Part shown: piece after piece, positions 1-9,439 of the stretch
Layout of the letters: every line of letters begins with the position of its first letter
How positions within the stretch are numbered: the stretch's first letter is position 1
Source of the DNA: an uncultured Lachnospiraceae bacterium
Lineage (GTDB): Bacteria; Bacillota; Clostridia; Lachnospirales; Lachnospiraceae
Length of the DNA: 34,859 nt
Direction of reading: 5' to 3'
NCBI GenBank assembly: GCA_900315495.1
Contig: OMZJ01000040.1
Span: 1 to 34,859, forward strand
Translations under genes and position numbers: made by a program
Notes under the pieces: model-generated
The model's input: the letters and a program-made list of their open reading frames with translations, nothing else
Told to the model about the DNA's origin: nothing
Database searches by the model: none

Positions 1-3000
1 GGCATAGCGCTGATCCTCGCGCGGCGCATTCGCCGTCCGGCCGCGGCGCCCCGCCGTGTCCGGACGATGCGCATCCGCCATGTCCGCCGGATCACCCGGA
101 TCGGCAGTCTCCGCCGCTTCCGCCGGACCCTCCGGATCGGGATCATCCGCCATGTCCGCGCGGTCATCTCCGTCGGTTGCATCTGCCGCGTCCTCCGGGG
201 CGGAAGCATCTGCCGGATCCGCAGATTCTGCCGGATCCGCCCCGCCGGTCTCATCCGGCAGGCTTTCTGGATTCTCCTCCGTGCGGGAAGCTGTCTGCAT
301 ACGGCTGCGGAGCCTGCCGGTCTGCCCGGAAGCACGGCCGGTATGCCCTTCGTAGGATGCCAGCTCGTCGATGACCTCCTCCGACAGATCAGAACCGTCC
401 GGGTCGTCCGGTGCGGTCTGCCGGCCTGCGCGGATCAATTTCCGGAGCAGCTCCACCAGAATCAGCAGGACAATACTGATCAGGGAGAGAAGCAGGCCGG
501 AATGGAATCCGCTCGGCGTATAGCTCAGACGTACGGTGTGTTTCCCCTCCGGAATGGCAATCGACAGGAACGTATCTTTATAGGAGGAAGTTGCGACGGG
601 CTTTCCGTCGATCGTTGCCGTCCAGCCCTTGTCGTAGGGGATGGACAGGAACAGCGTCTTCGCGGAGGAGGCATCCACCGTGCCCTCCAGGGAGGTCGAA
701 GACCACTTCGTGATCTGCAGCGGTTCTTCGTTCAGAACCTCATACATTTCCTTCAGCACATCCTCGTCCATCACATAGGCATTCAGCGTGACGTTGGAAG
801 AACTGCTGTCGCCCGAGGCGGTCACGGTGAAGATGGTTCCCGCATCCACCGGGCCGTCCGAGGTGATGAAATATCCCCGGTTCAGATTGTTCCAGGTCTT
901 GGAGACGCTGCCGTAGCTGACGGACACGCTGTTGGCGCCGGCTTTGTTGGTGTAGATGTAGACGTATCCGGGATCGGTGGTGACCACGGAAACGGAGGTC
1001 GTCACGTTATTGGTCACATTGTGCTGCTCAATGAAGAGATCCTTTCCGGTCAGGGACTGGGAGAGACTGTTCCAGTTGACGGCGGGATTTACATCCAGGG
1101 TGTTCCATTCCGCTTCCACGGCGGTGTCAATGGTAAAGCCGATCGGCAGCGCATAGGTATTGCGGTAGACATAGACCCCGTCCTTCGAATCGAAGAGCGT
1201 CCGGAGACTCTCGTCGTCGCTCAGTGGATTCATCGAGATCGAGTACTTGACGCCCAGAAGCATCAGGGCCGGCCAGGACTGTCCGGTGCTCCCGTAGGCA
1301 TTGGTGGAAGACTCCATGCCCAGATGCTTGTAGAAGGAAGTCAGGTTGGCATTCGCCATGGAAGAGAAGATGGAGATGGAATGGTAGTTAAACCAGGCGC
1401 CGTCGTTTTTCGTCCGGTTTTCCACGCGCTCCTCGCGGATCAGATTCCCGCCCTCTTCCTTGTTGACTTCATCGATGAGGTCCCGCACGGTCTCGTCGTC
1501 CCGGACATAGGTGGAGCGGCTGACCGTCGTGACCGAAGTATCCAGCATGTTGATCGTGGATTCCAGGAAGACGGCGGCGACCGCCGCGGTCAGGAGGACT
1601 TTTTTCCAGGATCTCTTCAGAATCTGAGACAGGCGCAGCAGGACGCCGTAGACCAGCACAAAGAGAATGCTCAGGTAGAAGCTGTACCAGACGTAGTACT
1701 GGTCGCTGTCTGCATTGAGCTGACTGTCCCCGGTGTACTGGCCGTTGACCTGCTGCTCAATGGCGATGAAGACCAGAGCCGCGGCAACGGCAAGCACCAG
1801 ATCCTTTGCCGGACGCTTCCGGAGATCCCGGAAAGCCTTGTACGACATCGTAAGGATCAGGAAGATGTAGGCAAACGACTGACGGCACGGCAGAGAATTC
1901 GGATAGTGGAACCCGTGCCAGATAAAATTGAGCTTGTTCAGGCTGAAACTGAGCAGATAAAACAGGACAAGAACGGTGCAGACCGTCTTTTCCCGGAAGG
2001 AGATATTCCGGCTTGTGAGAAACAGCGGGATCAGGATCAGAATCCCGACGCCGCAGTAAATATTCGGCCAGTGGTCCAGCCCGATCTCGACCGCGGTATT
2101 CATGAGGTGCCGTCCGAGCATCTCCAGAATTGTGAAATAGGAGGAGAATGTCTGGGGGAAGGTGATGCTGCCGGATGCGGTTGTGGACAGCGCGGCGACC
2201 TCAGGCAGCAGCATGACGCCGGCCATCCCGCCGGCCAGAAGGGAGTACAGGAAGAAGAACAGCACGCGCTTCAGATAGCCTGTCGAGCTGCGGTCCTCCG
2301 GCTCCAGCAGAACCAGCTCCGCGGCAAAGAACAGCACCACGCTGAAGCAGACCATGATGGAGATATAATAATTGGAATAAATACAGAAGGCGAGGGAGAT
2401 GCAGTAGAGAAGTCCCCGGCCGCGGACGATCAGATCCTCCAGACCGCAGATGATCAGCGGGAACAGGAAAATGCAGTCTAGCCACATGATGTTCCAGCTG
2501 TAAGCGGCCATGTACCCGGACAGCCCGTAGAAAATGCCGAACAGCGCGGAGGAAAGACGCGGCGACGGATTTCTCCGGTCCAGGTACCAGGTCATCGAGG
2601 CGCTGGACAGGGACATCCGGAGAACAATGCCGTAGGTGATGAATTCTATCACGCCGGAGCGCGGCCACAGGATCAGAAGCCAGTTGATCGGGCTGGACAG
2701 GTAGTAGGCATACAGCGACATAAAATTGGTGCCCAGGCCGATATTCCAGGAAAACAGCAGGCTTTCCCCGCTGGCCAGCTTCCTCTTATATTCCTGAAAA
2801 AACGGGGCGTACTGGTGATACAGATCCGTCCGCAGAAAACTCCGGTCGCCGAACGGGTAGATTTCATCGAGGGCAAAGATGACCAGCATGACCAGAAAAG
2901 TGAGCGCGAAAGCGATCAGGCAGGGAGCGATCCTCCGCTGCAGAAAAGGGACACGTTTCGCTCTGGACGCGGGATCTTTCCCGGCATTTCTCCCTGCGCG

Positions 3001-3030
3001 GACGGCAGGTGTGAAAAAACGAGAACTCAT
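1..3030 (-). CDS. YfhO-family polytopic membrane protein (3' end outside the window)
   Basis: The minus-strand frame from the ATG at 3030 stays open for 1010 codons to position 1, so the C-terminus is missing. I read every codon and found no stop. An AAAGGAG ribosome site lies 9-10 bases upstream. After a basic N-terminus come a first membrane helix (about residues 34-54), a conserved acidic extracellular loop with TDLYHQYAPFF (about 68-78) and SWNIGLGTNF (about 94-103), both typical of the YfhO family. Many hydrophobic segments follow, then a periplasmic-type beta-rich region, and a last helix at about 838-855. YfhO proteins are GT-C-like membrane proteins; in Bacillus and Listeria relatives they glycosylate lipoteichoic acid. 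The substrate here is unknown. After the last helix there is an unusual tail of at least 150 residues rich in Ala, Asp, Pro and Glu. Family assignment is firm; function is inferred. Confidence 0.88.
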   Translation of the reverse strand, partial: MSSRFFTPAVRAGRNAGKDPASRAKRVPFLQRRIAPCLIAFALTFLVMLVIFALDEIYPFGDRSFLRTDLYHQYAPFFQEYKRKLASGESLLFSWNIGLGTNFMSLYAYYLSSPINWLLILWPRSGVIEFITYGIVLRMSLSSASMTWYLDRRNPSPRLSSALFGIFYGLSGYMAAYSWNIMWLDCIFLFPLIICGLEDLIVRGRGLLYCISLAFCIYSNYYISIMVCFSVVLFFAAELVLLEPEDRSSTGYLKRVLFFFLYSLLAGGMAGVMLLPEVAALSTTASGSITFPQTFSSYFTILEMLGRHLMNTAVEIGLDHWPNIYCGVGILILIPLFLTSRNISFREKTVCTVLVLFYLLSFSLNKLNFIWHGFHYPNSLPCRQSFAYIFLILTMSYKAFRDLRKRPAKDLVLAVAAALVFIAIEQQVNGQYTGDSQLNADSDQYYVWYSFYLSILFVLVYGVLLRLSQILKRSWKKVLLTAAVAAVFLESTINMLDTSVTTVSRSTYVRDDETVRDLIDEVNKEEGGNLIREERVENRTKNDGAWFNYHSISIFSSMANANLTSFYKHLGMESSTNAYGSTGQSWPALMLLGVKYSISMNPLSDDESLRTLFDSKDGVYVYRNTYALPIGFTIDTAVEAEWNTLDVNPAVNWNSLSQSLTGKDLFIEQHNVTNNVTTSVSVVTTDPGYVYIYTNKAGANSVSVSYGSVSKTWNNLNRGYFITSDGPVDAGTIFTVTASGDSSSSNVTLNAYVMDEDVLKEMYEVLNEEPLQITKWSSTSLEGTVDASSAKTLFLSIPYDKGWTATIDGKPVATSSYKDTFLSIAIPEGKHTVRLSYTPSGFHSGLLLSLISIVLLILVELLRKLIRAGRQTAPDDPDGSDLSEEVIDELASYEGHTGRASGQTGRLRSRMQTASRTEENPESLPDETGGADPAESADPADASAPEDAADATDGDDRADMADDPDPEGPAEAAETADPGDPADMADAHRPDTAGRRGRTANAPREDQRYA

Positions 3031-3336
3031 GATGCGATACTCCTTTGCAATGGGATGGATTGTCCGAGGCCCGTTTCCGGCGGATTTGGCGGACGCGGGA
3101 TCTTTACAACCGAACAATTCTCTCTTATAATAAAAAAATGTGTCCAGCCGCGCGGCGGAAGACAGTCTGCCCGCCGATGTCCGGACACCCGACACACACC
3201 GCTTTATTATAGAACAGCGGGCAGTGAAATGTAAATCATCTTCAGAGACGGCATTTTTACCATTCTCTTTCATCTTACCGGTTCCGCGGATTTGCGGCGG
3301 ATTCCCGGCACAGGAAAAAAGCAACCGGAGGTTCCG
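3031..3336. other. Divergent intergenic region between yfhO and the amidase gene
   Basis: This 306-base stretch separates two genes that point away from each other. It is more AT-rich than its surroundings around 3120-3260. It contains a good minus-strand promoter candidate (3206-3235) for yfhO and the ribosome sites of both genes. I could not pick a convincing plus-strand promoter for the amidase, although AT-rich TTTATTATAG at about 3202-3211 may contribute. No riboswitch, tRNA or small gene with a ribosome site was recognised. Confidence 0.6.
3206..3235 (-). promoter_or_regulatory. Candidate sigma-A promoter for yfhO
   Basis: On the minus strand, TTTACA (3235-3230) and a perfect TATAAT (3211-3206) are separated by 18 bases. 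Transcription would start near 3199, giving a leader of about 170 bases before the yfhO ATG. The -35 has one mismatch and the spacing is one base longer than ideal. Confidence 0.5.
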
Positions 3337-4632
3337 ATGGATATTGAAGAGCGCAGAAAGCTTTTCTTGCGCGCAATGGGTCAGGATCCTGACCAGACAG
3401 AAGAAGCGGCGCCTTCCGAAGCGCCGGTTTCCCGGGGGAAGAATCCTTCGGCCGCCCGCGTTTCCCAGCCCGGCCGGGGGAGAGCGGCAGTCCGGAAAAC
3501 GCCTGCGAAGCGGGTGAGAATGACTGCTGCGCAGAGAAATCCGGCGGAACACGCGCCTGTTTCATCAGGACGGAAGAATCCGGTACAGCGCGTGCAGAAT
3601 CCGGCGGACCGGACGAAACTGCCGGTAAACCGGGTGAAGACAGCAAAGACAGCTGCATCCGGACATCCGCTGGACCGGCTGGCGGACAGCATCCGCTATT
3701 ACGGGCGCTACGGGCTGACAATCGGTGTCGCCGGAATCCTGGCCCTCCTCATGGTGATCGGGTTGATCTCGGTGGTCGGTTCTGCTGTCCGGCCGCAGGT
3801 TGCCGCACAGGCCGGTGATGTCGCGCAGGATTCCTATGTGATGACTGCCGCAGAGAACGGAGCGGCGGCAGATGGGAAGGCGGAAGCGGATACCGTGGCC
3901 GAGGGAGAGAACAATGCGGCAGCCGGAAGCGCTGTGAGCACCGAGGCGGGCGCCGCCGAGACACCGGAGACGACGGCCGCGGGTGTGCCGAGCGCGCCCG
4001 CGATCACTGCCGCCGCGGCAGCGACGGAGGCATCTGCGGGAACCACCGCGGCGCAGACAGCAGCTTCCGGTGTATATTACCCGGTCGATATCTCCGGCAT
4101 TCAGACGCCGGACTGGATCACACAGGAATTCATCCGGCCGAATGAGTATTCGCGCCCGATGACACCGCTTCAGTCCGTCAGCTATATCGTCATCCACTGG
4201 GTGGCAAATCCGGGTTCGACGGCAGAGGGCAACCGGGAATACTTTGACAATCTGGGAAATCCGGAGGATCCCTATTACGGCGCGCGGAAGGCAAGCGCAC
4301 AGCTGATCGTCGGGCTGCAGGGCGAGGTGATCCAGACCATGCCTCTCAATGAGATGGCCTATGCTGTGCAGGATGTCTACAATCCGGTCACCATCAACAT
4401 CGAGGTCTGCCATGAGGACTGGGAAGGGGAATTCTCCGATACCACCAAGCAGAGCCTTTACCGTCTGACTTCATGGCTGATGCAGCAGTTTCACCTCGAT
4501 ATTGACCACGTGATCCGCCATTATGACTGCACCGGCAAGGACTGCCCGAAGTACTATGTCGACGAGACACAGTGGGCACAGTTAAAGAGCGAGATCGAGG
4601 CATACAACGAGGCGCATCCGGATATCCAGTGA
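3337..4632 (+). CDS. Membrane-anchored N-acetylmuramoyl-L-alanine amidase (Amidase_2 family)
   Basis: The product (431 aa) cleaves the amide bond between MurNAc and the stem peptide of peptidoglycan. I chose the ATG at 3337 because GGAGG lies 5 bases upstream; a TTG at 3292 has no such site. Residues 1-120 are a basic, proline-rich, presumably cytoplasmic region. Residues about 124-148 form one transmembrane helix (signal anchor). About 150-255 is an Ala/Thr/Glu linker, and about 280-425 is the catalytic domain. The zinc ligands of the T7-lysozyme class are visible: H287 in VIHW, H395 in RHYD and C403 in KDCPKYY, with K401 in place of the T7 catalytic lysine. The usual SAH-Y segment reads SAQLIVG. 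It is transcribed divergently from yfhO, and a short hairpin follows the stop. The domain call is secure; the type-II orientation with an extracellular catalytic domain is inferred. Confidence 0.9.
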   Translation: MDIEERRKLFLRAMGQDPDQTEEAAPSEAPVSRGKNPSAARVSQPGRGRAAVRKTPAKRVRMTAAQRNPAEHAPVSSGRKNPVQRVQNPADRTKLPVNRVKTAKTAASGHPLDRLADSIRYYGRYGLTIGVAGILALLMVIGLISVVGSAVRPQVAAQAGDVAQDSYVMTAAENGAAADGKAEADTVAEGENNAAAGSAVSTEAGAAETPETTAAGVPSAPAITAAAAATEASAGTTAAQTAASGVYYPVDISGIQTPDWITQEFIRPNEYSRPMTPLQSVSYIVIHWVANPGSTAEGNREYFDNLGNPEDPYYGARKASAQLIVGLQGEVIQTMPLNEMAYAVQDVYNPVTINIEVCHEDWEGEFSDTTKQSLYRLTSWLMQQFHLDIDHVIRHYDCTGKDCPKYYVDETQWAQLKSEIEAYNEAHPDIQ

Positions 4633-4650
4633 TGCCCGGTGAAGCTGTCC

Positions 4651-4670
4651 GCCGCCTGTCTGCAGGCGGC
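4651..4670 (+). other. Short GC-rich hairpin after the amidase gene
   Basis: GCCGCCTG and CAGGCGGC form a perfect 8-bp stem with a 4-base loop, 19 bases after the amidase stop. There is no following T run, so it is at best a weak or factor-assisted terminator. Confidence 0.4.
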
Positions 4671-4891
4671 CTGAAGTGCAGCAGGCTGGAAAAGGCGGGT
4701 GGATATTCCATCTCCCCGCAGGAGGGCGGAGGCAGTCGGCCGGAAAAGCGGGTGCTGTTCCAGGTCTGCTTACAGGCGGCCGGATGGCAGAAAAGGGACG
4801 AAAGAGAAGATACCTTCCGGAATCGTCCGGAAGATTTACAGACAGAAACGGTTCTGAACAGGTTCAGACCACGCATTGACAGGAGGAGAAC

Positions 4892-6091
4892 ATGAAGGTA
4901 CTGGTCATTAACTGCGGGAGCTCGTCGCTGAAGTATCAGCTGATCGACTCGGAGTCCGAGAAAGTGCTCGCAAAGGGTCTCTGTGAGCGGATCGGGATTG
5001 ATGGTTCCAAGCTGACGCACAAGGTTCCGGGCAGAGAGGACTATGTGGTCGAGACACCGATGCCGGATCACAGAAAGGCGGTTTCGCTGGTCTTTGAGGC
5101 GCTCACGGATGCAGACCACGGTGTGGTCAAAACAGTCGATGAGATCGGCGCAATCGGCCATCGCGTCCTGCACGGCGGCGCGACCATCACGGAGTCCTGC
5201 GTGGTGGATGAGCATGTGAAGAAAGTCATCCGCGACTGCTTTGATCTCGGACCCCTCCACAATCCCGCAAACCTCATGGGCATCGAAGCCTGCGAGAAGG
5301 TGGTTCCCGGCAAGAAGAACGTTGCGGTGTTCGATACCACGTTCGGCATGAGCCTTCCGGAGAAGGCGTACTATTACGCCATTCCGAAGGAGTATTATGA
5401 CAAGTACGGCATCCGCCGCTACGGATTCCACGGAACCAGCCACATGTTTGTCTCCCGTGAGACCATTCGCTTCGGAAAGCTGGATCCGAAGAATGCAAAG
5501 GTCATCGTCTGCCATCTGGGGAACGGCGCATCGGTCTCCGCTTCCATCGGTGGAAAGGGTGTGGACACTTCCATGGGCCTGACCCCGCTGGAAGGCCTGA
5601 TCATGGGAACTCGTTCCGGCGACATCGATCCGGCGGTTGTCCAGTTTATCTGCAACCATGAGAACAAGACGGTGGACGAGGTCCTCAATATTCTGAACAA
5701 GAAGTCCGGTGTGCTGGGGCTTTCCGGCGTGTCCAGCGACTTCCGCGATGTCAGCAAGGCAGCGGCGGAGGGAAATCACATGGCACAGGTTGCACTGGAT
5801 GCATTCCGCTACAGAGTTGCCAAGTACATCGGCGCATACGCAGCCGCGATGAACGGCGTGGATGCCATTGCCTTCACGGCGGGTGTCGGTGAGAACGACG
5901 CGGAGACGAGAGCGCAGATTGTCGGCCAGTATCTCGGGTATCTGGGCGCAAAGATTGATCCAGAGCGCAATCAGACCAGAAGCGAGCAGGAAATTTCCGC
6001 GGACGATTCGAAGGTGCGTCTGTTTGTCATTCCGACCAATGAAGAGCTTGCCATCTGCCGCGAGACCGTGCGTCTGGTGGGAGAGGCCTGA
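4892..6091 (+). CDS. ackA: Acetate kinase
   Basis: This enzyme interconverts acetyl phosphate plus ADP with acetate plus ATP, the substrate-level ATP step of acetate fermentation, in the cytosol. The 399 residues match the family's usual length. The active-site residues known from the Methanosarcina enzyme fall at the same numbers: N7 in NCGSSS, R91 in GHRVLHGG, D148 in FDTTF, H180 in FHGTSH, R241 in GTRSGDIDP and E384 in TNEELAIC. A strong AGGAGG site precedes the ATG. The usual partner pta (phosphotransacetylase) is not adjacent; the upstream neighbour is a cell-wall amidase. Two small inverted repeats (4814-4833 and 4853-4868) lie in the leader but are not convincing operators on their own. 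The assignment is essentially certain. Confidence 0.98.
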   Translation: MKVLVINCGSSSLKYQLIDSESEKVLAKGLCERIGIDGSKLTHKVPGREDYVVETPMPDHRKAVSLVFEALTDADHGVVKTVDEIGAIGHRVLHGGATITESCVVDEHVKKVIRDCFDLGPLHNPANLMGIEACEKVVPGKKNVAVFDTTFGMSLPEKAYYYAIPKEYYDKYGIRRYGFHGTSHMFVSRETIRFGKLDPKNAKVIVCHLGNGASVSASIGGKGVDTSMGLTPLEGLIMGTRSGDIDPAVVQFICNHENKTVDEVLNILNKKSGVLGLSGVSSDFRDVSKAAAEGNHMAQVALDAFRYRVAKYIGAYAAAMNGVDAIAFTAGVGENDAETRAQIVGQYLGYLGAKIDPERNQTRSEQEISADDSKVRLFVIPTNEELAICRETVRLVGEA

Positions 6092-6169
6092 ATCCGCCTG
6101 CCGGGCGGAACAGGTTTCCGGTGCAGATAGGAATCCCCCTTCCTCTGCGGAGGGGCGAACCATTCGAGA

Positions 6170-6192
6170 CTCCGGGCGCAGTGCGCCCGGAG
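6170..6192 (+). terminator. Possible terminator hairpin after ackA
   Basis: CTCCGGGCGC and GCGCCCGGAG make a 10-bp, almost loopless GC stem. What follows (CCTTCGCATATTTAT) is only weakly T-rich. The hairpin lies between ackA and the lepA ribosome site and probably reduces read-through. Confidence 0.5.
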
Positions 6193-6230
6193 CCTTCGCA
6201 TATTTATCAGGAAAGGACCGGTGAGACGAA

Positions 6231-8042
6231 TTGAGCGATCTCCAGAGCAGAATCCGAAATTTCTGTATTATTGCCCATATCGACCACGGGAAATCCACAC
6301 TGGCGGACCGGATTATCGAGAAGACGGGCCTGCTCACCAGCCGGGAAATGTCAGAGCAGGTGCTTGACAACATGGAAGTCGAGCGGGAGCGCGGAATCAC
6401 GGTGAAATCACAGGCGGTCCGCACCATCTATCATGCCAGGGACGGGAAAGACTATATCTTCAATATGATCGATACCCCGGGGCATGTGGACTTTAACTAC
6501 GAGGTCTCCCGGAGCCTGGCGGCCTGCGACGGTGCCGTTCTGGTGGTTGACGCCACCCAGGGCGTGGAAGCGCAGACTCTCGCCAATGTCTATATGGCCA
6601 TCGACAGCAATCTCGAGGTTTTTCCGGTGATCAACAAGATTGACCTGCCCAGCGCGGACCCGGACCGCGTGGCGGATGAGATTGAAGATCTGATCGGCAT
6701 CGAGGCGCAGGACGCGCCGCGCATCTCCGCGAAAAACGGCATCAACATCGAGGAAGTCCTCGAGGACATCGTCAAGAAGCTTCCGCCGCCATCGGGAGAT
6801 CCGGACGCGCCGCTCAAGGCGCTGATCTTTGACTCCAAGTACGACTCCTACCGCGGCGTGATCATTTTCTGCCGCCTGATGGACGGCCGTGTGCGGAAGG
6901 GAACACAGATTCAGATGATGTCGACCGGCGCTGTGGAGGAGGTTACGGAGGTCGGAACCTTCGGCGCGGGTAGATTCAACCCGGCCGACGAACTGTCGGC
7001 CGGTATGGTCGGCTATATCACCGCCAGCATCAAGAATGTCCGCGATGCGCGGGTCGGCGATACGGTGACCGAGCGGGACCGCCCGGCGGCGGAGCGCCTC
7101 CCGGGATACAAGAAAGTGCAGCCGATGGTTTACTGCGGCCTCTACCCGGCGGACAGCGCGCATTACGGGGATCTGAAGGACGCGCTGGAAAAGCTGCAGC
7201 TCAACGACGCCTCCCTGCAGTTTGAGCCGGAGACCTCCCAGGCGCTGGGATTCGGCTTCCGCTGCGGCTTCCTGGGGCTTCTTCATCTGGAGGTGGTGCA
7301 GGAGCGCCTGGAGCAGGAATATGATCTGGATCTGGTGACGACTGCGCCGGGTGTTGTCTACCGTGTGTACAAGACAGACGGCAGTATGATCGAATTGACC
7401 AATCCCTCCAATCTCCCGGATCCCTCCGAGATCGATCACATGGAGGAGCCCATCGTCGACGCCGAGATCATGGTGACGACGGAGTACATCGGGGCAATCA
7501 TGAAGCTCTGCCAGGAGCGCCGGGGCGTCTACCAGAGCACGAATTATATGGAAGCAAACCGCGCGGTGCTGAAATATGAGATGCCGCTCAATGAAATCAT
7601 CTACGATTTCTTTGACGCGCTGAAATCCAGGTCCCGCGGCTATGCGTCCCTGGACTATACGCTGAAGGGCTATGTCCCGTCGAAACTCTGCAAGCTGGAT
7701 ATCCTGATCAACCGGGAGCAGGTAGACGCGCTGTCCTTTATCGTGTTTGAAGACAACGCGTACGAGCGCGGGAAGAAGATGTGCGAGAAGCTGGTCGGCG
7801 AGATTCCCAGACAGCTCTTTGACATTCCGATTCAGGCAGCCGTCGGCGGAAAAATCATCGCTCGGACAACGGTCAAGGCCTATCGGAAGGATGTGCTGGC
7901 TAAGTGCTATGGCGGCGATATCAGCCGCAAGAAAAAACTTCTGGAAAAGCAGAAGGAAGGAAAAAAGCGCATGCGTATGGTAGGCAATGTGGAGATTCCG
8001 CAGAAGGCTTTCATGAGCGTGCTGAAGCTGGACGACGAGTGA
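6231..8042 (+). CDS. lepA: Elongation factor 4 (back-translocating ribosomal GTPase LepA)
   Basis: LepA/EF4 is a ribosome-binding translational GTPase. The 603-residue product starts at a TTG, chosen because the family N-terminus [20 protein letters not shown] begins exactly there; GGTGAG five bases upstream can act as ribosome site. The G1 motif AHIDHGKS is at residues 15-22, G3 DTPGH at 81-85 and G4 NKID at 135-138. The domain II barrel follows, then EF-G-like domains III and V with RCGFLGLLH. The LepA-specific C-terminal domain runs from about 485 and ends in [20 protein letters not shown]. The hemW start overlaps the stop by one base, so the two genes are translationally coupled, as in many Bacillota. 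Confidence 0.97.
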   Translation: MSDLQSRIRNFCIIAHIDHGKSTLADRIIEKTGLLTSREMSEQVLDNMEVERERGITVKSQAVRTIYHARDGKDYIFNMIDTPGHVDFNYEVSRSLAACDGAVLVVDATQGVEAQTLANVYMAIDSNLEVFPVINKIDLPSADPDRVADEIEDLIGIEAQDAPRISAKNGINIEEVLEDIVKKLPPPSGDPDAPLKALIFDSKYDSYRGVIIFCRLMDGRVRKGTQIQMMSTGAVEEVTEVGTFGAGRFNPADELSAGMVGYITASIKNVRDARVGDTVTERDRPAAERLPGYKKVQPMVYCGLYPADSAHYGDLKDALEKLQLNDASLQFEPETSQALGFGFRCGFLGLLHLEVVQERLEQEYDLDLVTTAPGVVYRVYKTDGSMIELTNPSNLPDPSEIDHMEEPIVDAEIMVTTEYIGAIMKLCQERRGVYQSTNYMEANRAVLKYEMPLNEIIYDFFDALKSRSRGYASLDYTLKGYVPSKLCKLDILINREQVDALSFIVFEDNAYERGKKMCEKLVGEIPRQLFDIPIQAAVGGKIIARTTVKAYRKDVLAKCYGGDISRKKKLLEKQKEGKKRMRMVGNVEIPQKAFMSVLKLDDE

Positions 8043-9433
8043 TGACGGTCAATCAGACAGAAAACAGACAAAGGGCAGGACAGACAGCGTCTGCCGCAGA
8101 AACCAGACAGGCGGGACGGTCGATGGGGATTTACCTGCACATCCCGTTCTGTGTGAAAAAATGCGGATACTGCGATTTTCTCTCCCGTCCGGGGAAGCCG
8201 GACGAGATCGAAGCCTATGTGCAGAGGCTCTGCGCAAAAATCCGGGAACTGGGGGATCTGGTGACGCTTCCCGCCGATACCGTCTACTTCGGCGGAGGGA
8301 CGCCGTCCCTGCTATCCGGGGAACAGACCGCGCGGATTCTGACTGCGCTGCGGGAAAGCTTCCGGATCCTCCCGGGTGCGGAGATCACACTGGAGTGCAA
8401 TCCGGGTACGGTTTCCCCGGAACGCCTCACGGCGTATCGCGCCTGCGGGATCAACCGCCTGTCCATCGGGTGCCAGTCCCTTTCCGACGAGCTGCTTGCA
8501 CGCATCGGGCGGATTCACACGGCGGCGGATTTCCAGGAGACCTTCCGGAACGCCCGGGCGGCAGGCTTTGACAACATCAGCGTGGATCTGATGAGCGCGC
8601 TGCCGGGGCAGACGCGGGAGACACTGATGAAATCCCTGCAGGAAGCCGTTTCGCTGCAGCCGGAACACCTGTCGGTGTACAGCCTGACGCTGGAGAAGGG
8701 AACCCCGCTGTATGCCGACTGGGAGGGAAACCGCAAAGATTTCCCGGACTCGGACACTGCGGCGGAGATGGACCGGATGATCCGGGAATTCCTTCGCAGC
8801 GCGGGCTACGAACATTATGAAATCTCCAACTTTGCCCGGCCCGGATTCCGATCCCGCCACAATACGGGATACTGGCAGCAGAAGGAATACCTTGGCATCG
8901 GCGAGGGTGCGGTGTCGGGCATCCGGGCGGACGGCGGAAGCGGCAGGCTCCGGGCCGGCGAAGGGATGCTTCGCCTGCTGAACCGGGAGACCCAGACTGT
9001 CATCCTGAACGAGGCGGAGCAGATGGAGGGGCGAATCCCGTGGATCCGCTTCCCGATGGACGGTGACTTTCAGCCGGTTTACACGGAAGGGGAGATTCTC
9101 TCCCGGGAATCCGAGATGGAAGAGCGCATGATGCTGGGGCTGCGGATGTCGGACGGGGTATCCCTGTCAAAGTTTGCGCAGGATTTCGGTGAGCCGGCGC
9201 AGAATGTATACGGAGATGTGATCGCGCAGTTCCTTGACATGGGATTTTTAAAGAGCGCAGACGGCGGGGACCGGATTTTCCTTACCGAAGAGGGCATGGA
9301 GGTCTCCAACGCCATCCTGCTGGAATTTCTGCTGGACAAGACTCTGCAGGATCCTACGTTTGTCCGGATTCCGGACGGGCTGGGAAAAACGCATGCGGAT
9401 TCCGCCGGATCCGGCGCAGATACAGAAAGGTGA
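8042..9433 (+). CDS. hemW: Radical SAM heme chaperone HemW
   Basis: HemW is a radical SAM protein of the coproporphyrinogen-oxidase-like family that binds heme and helps insert it into target proteins; it is not itself a HemN oxidase. From the coupled ATG at 8042 the product is 463 aa. An in-frame ATG at 8123 (residue 28), directly before GIYLHIPFC, is an alternative that would fit the family N-terminus better. The [4Fe-4S] cysteines are C37, C41 and C44 in CVKKCGYCDF. The position after the last cysteine motif is Phe, as in HemW rather than HemN. YFGGGTPSLLS (about 82-92) is the SAM-binding glycine motif. The C-terminal HemN-type domain holds the EERMMLGLR motif, followed by about 30 extra low-complexity residues. 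It lies between lepA and a YcxB-like gene, upstream of the heat-shock operon. Confidence 0.93.
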   Translation: MTVNQTENRQRAGQTASAAETRQAGRSMGIYLHIPFCVKKCGYCDFLSRPGKPDEIEAYVQRLCAKIRELGDLVTLPADTVYFGGGTPSLLSGEQTARILTALRESFRILPGAEITLECNPGTVSPERLTAYRACGINRLSIGCQSLSDELLARIGRIHTAADFQETFRNARAAGFDNISVDLMSALPGQTRETLMKSLQEAVSLQPEHLSVYSLTLEKGTPLYADWEGNRKDFPDSDTAAEMDRMIREFLRSAGYEHYEISNFARPGFRSRHNTGYWQQKEYLGIGEGAVSGIRADGGSGRLRAGEGMLRLLNRETQTVILNEAEQMEGRIPWIRFPMDGDFQPVYTEGEILSRESEMEERMMLGLRMSDGVSLSKFAQDFGEPAQNVYGDVIAQFLDMGFLKSADGGDRIFLTEEGMEVSNAILLEFLLDKTLQDPTFVRIPDGLGKTHADSAGSGADTER

Positions 9434-9439
9434 ACGGAA

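Noticed and set aside
67..2481. An 804-codon plus-strand open frame antisense to yfhO
   Set aside because: It is codon-for-codon in register with the yfhO frame, has no ribosome site and no recognisable protein features. GC-rich coding DNA often leaves the opposite register open. The minus-strand reading has clear YfhO motifs.
4843..4868. Partial cre-like core (AAACGGTTC) and a 16-bp palindrome (TCTGAAC-AG-GTTCAGA) before ackA
   Set aside because: The outer TG and CA positions of the cre consensus are both wrong. A palindrome with 7-bp arms is expected about twice by chance in a window of this size. Worth revisiting only if conserved in relatives.
4676..4879. A 67-codon open frame in the amidase-ackA gap
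   Set aside because: It starts at a GTG without a ribosome site, has no recognisable features and contains the leader inverted repeats. It looks like chance openness of GC-rich DNA.
6408..7439. Long antisense open frames opposite lepA, dnaK, dnaE, ftsH and uvrC
   Set aside because: All lie opposite genes with clear family motifs, lack ribosome sites and have compositions expected of reverse-complemented GC-rich codons.
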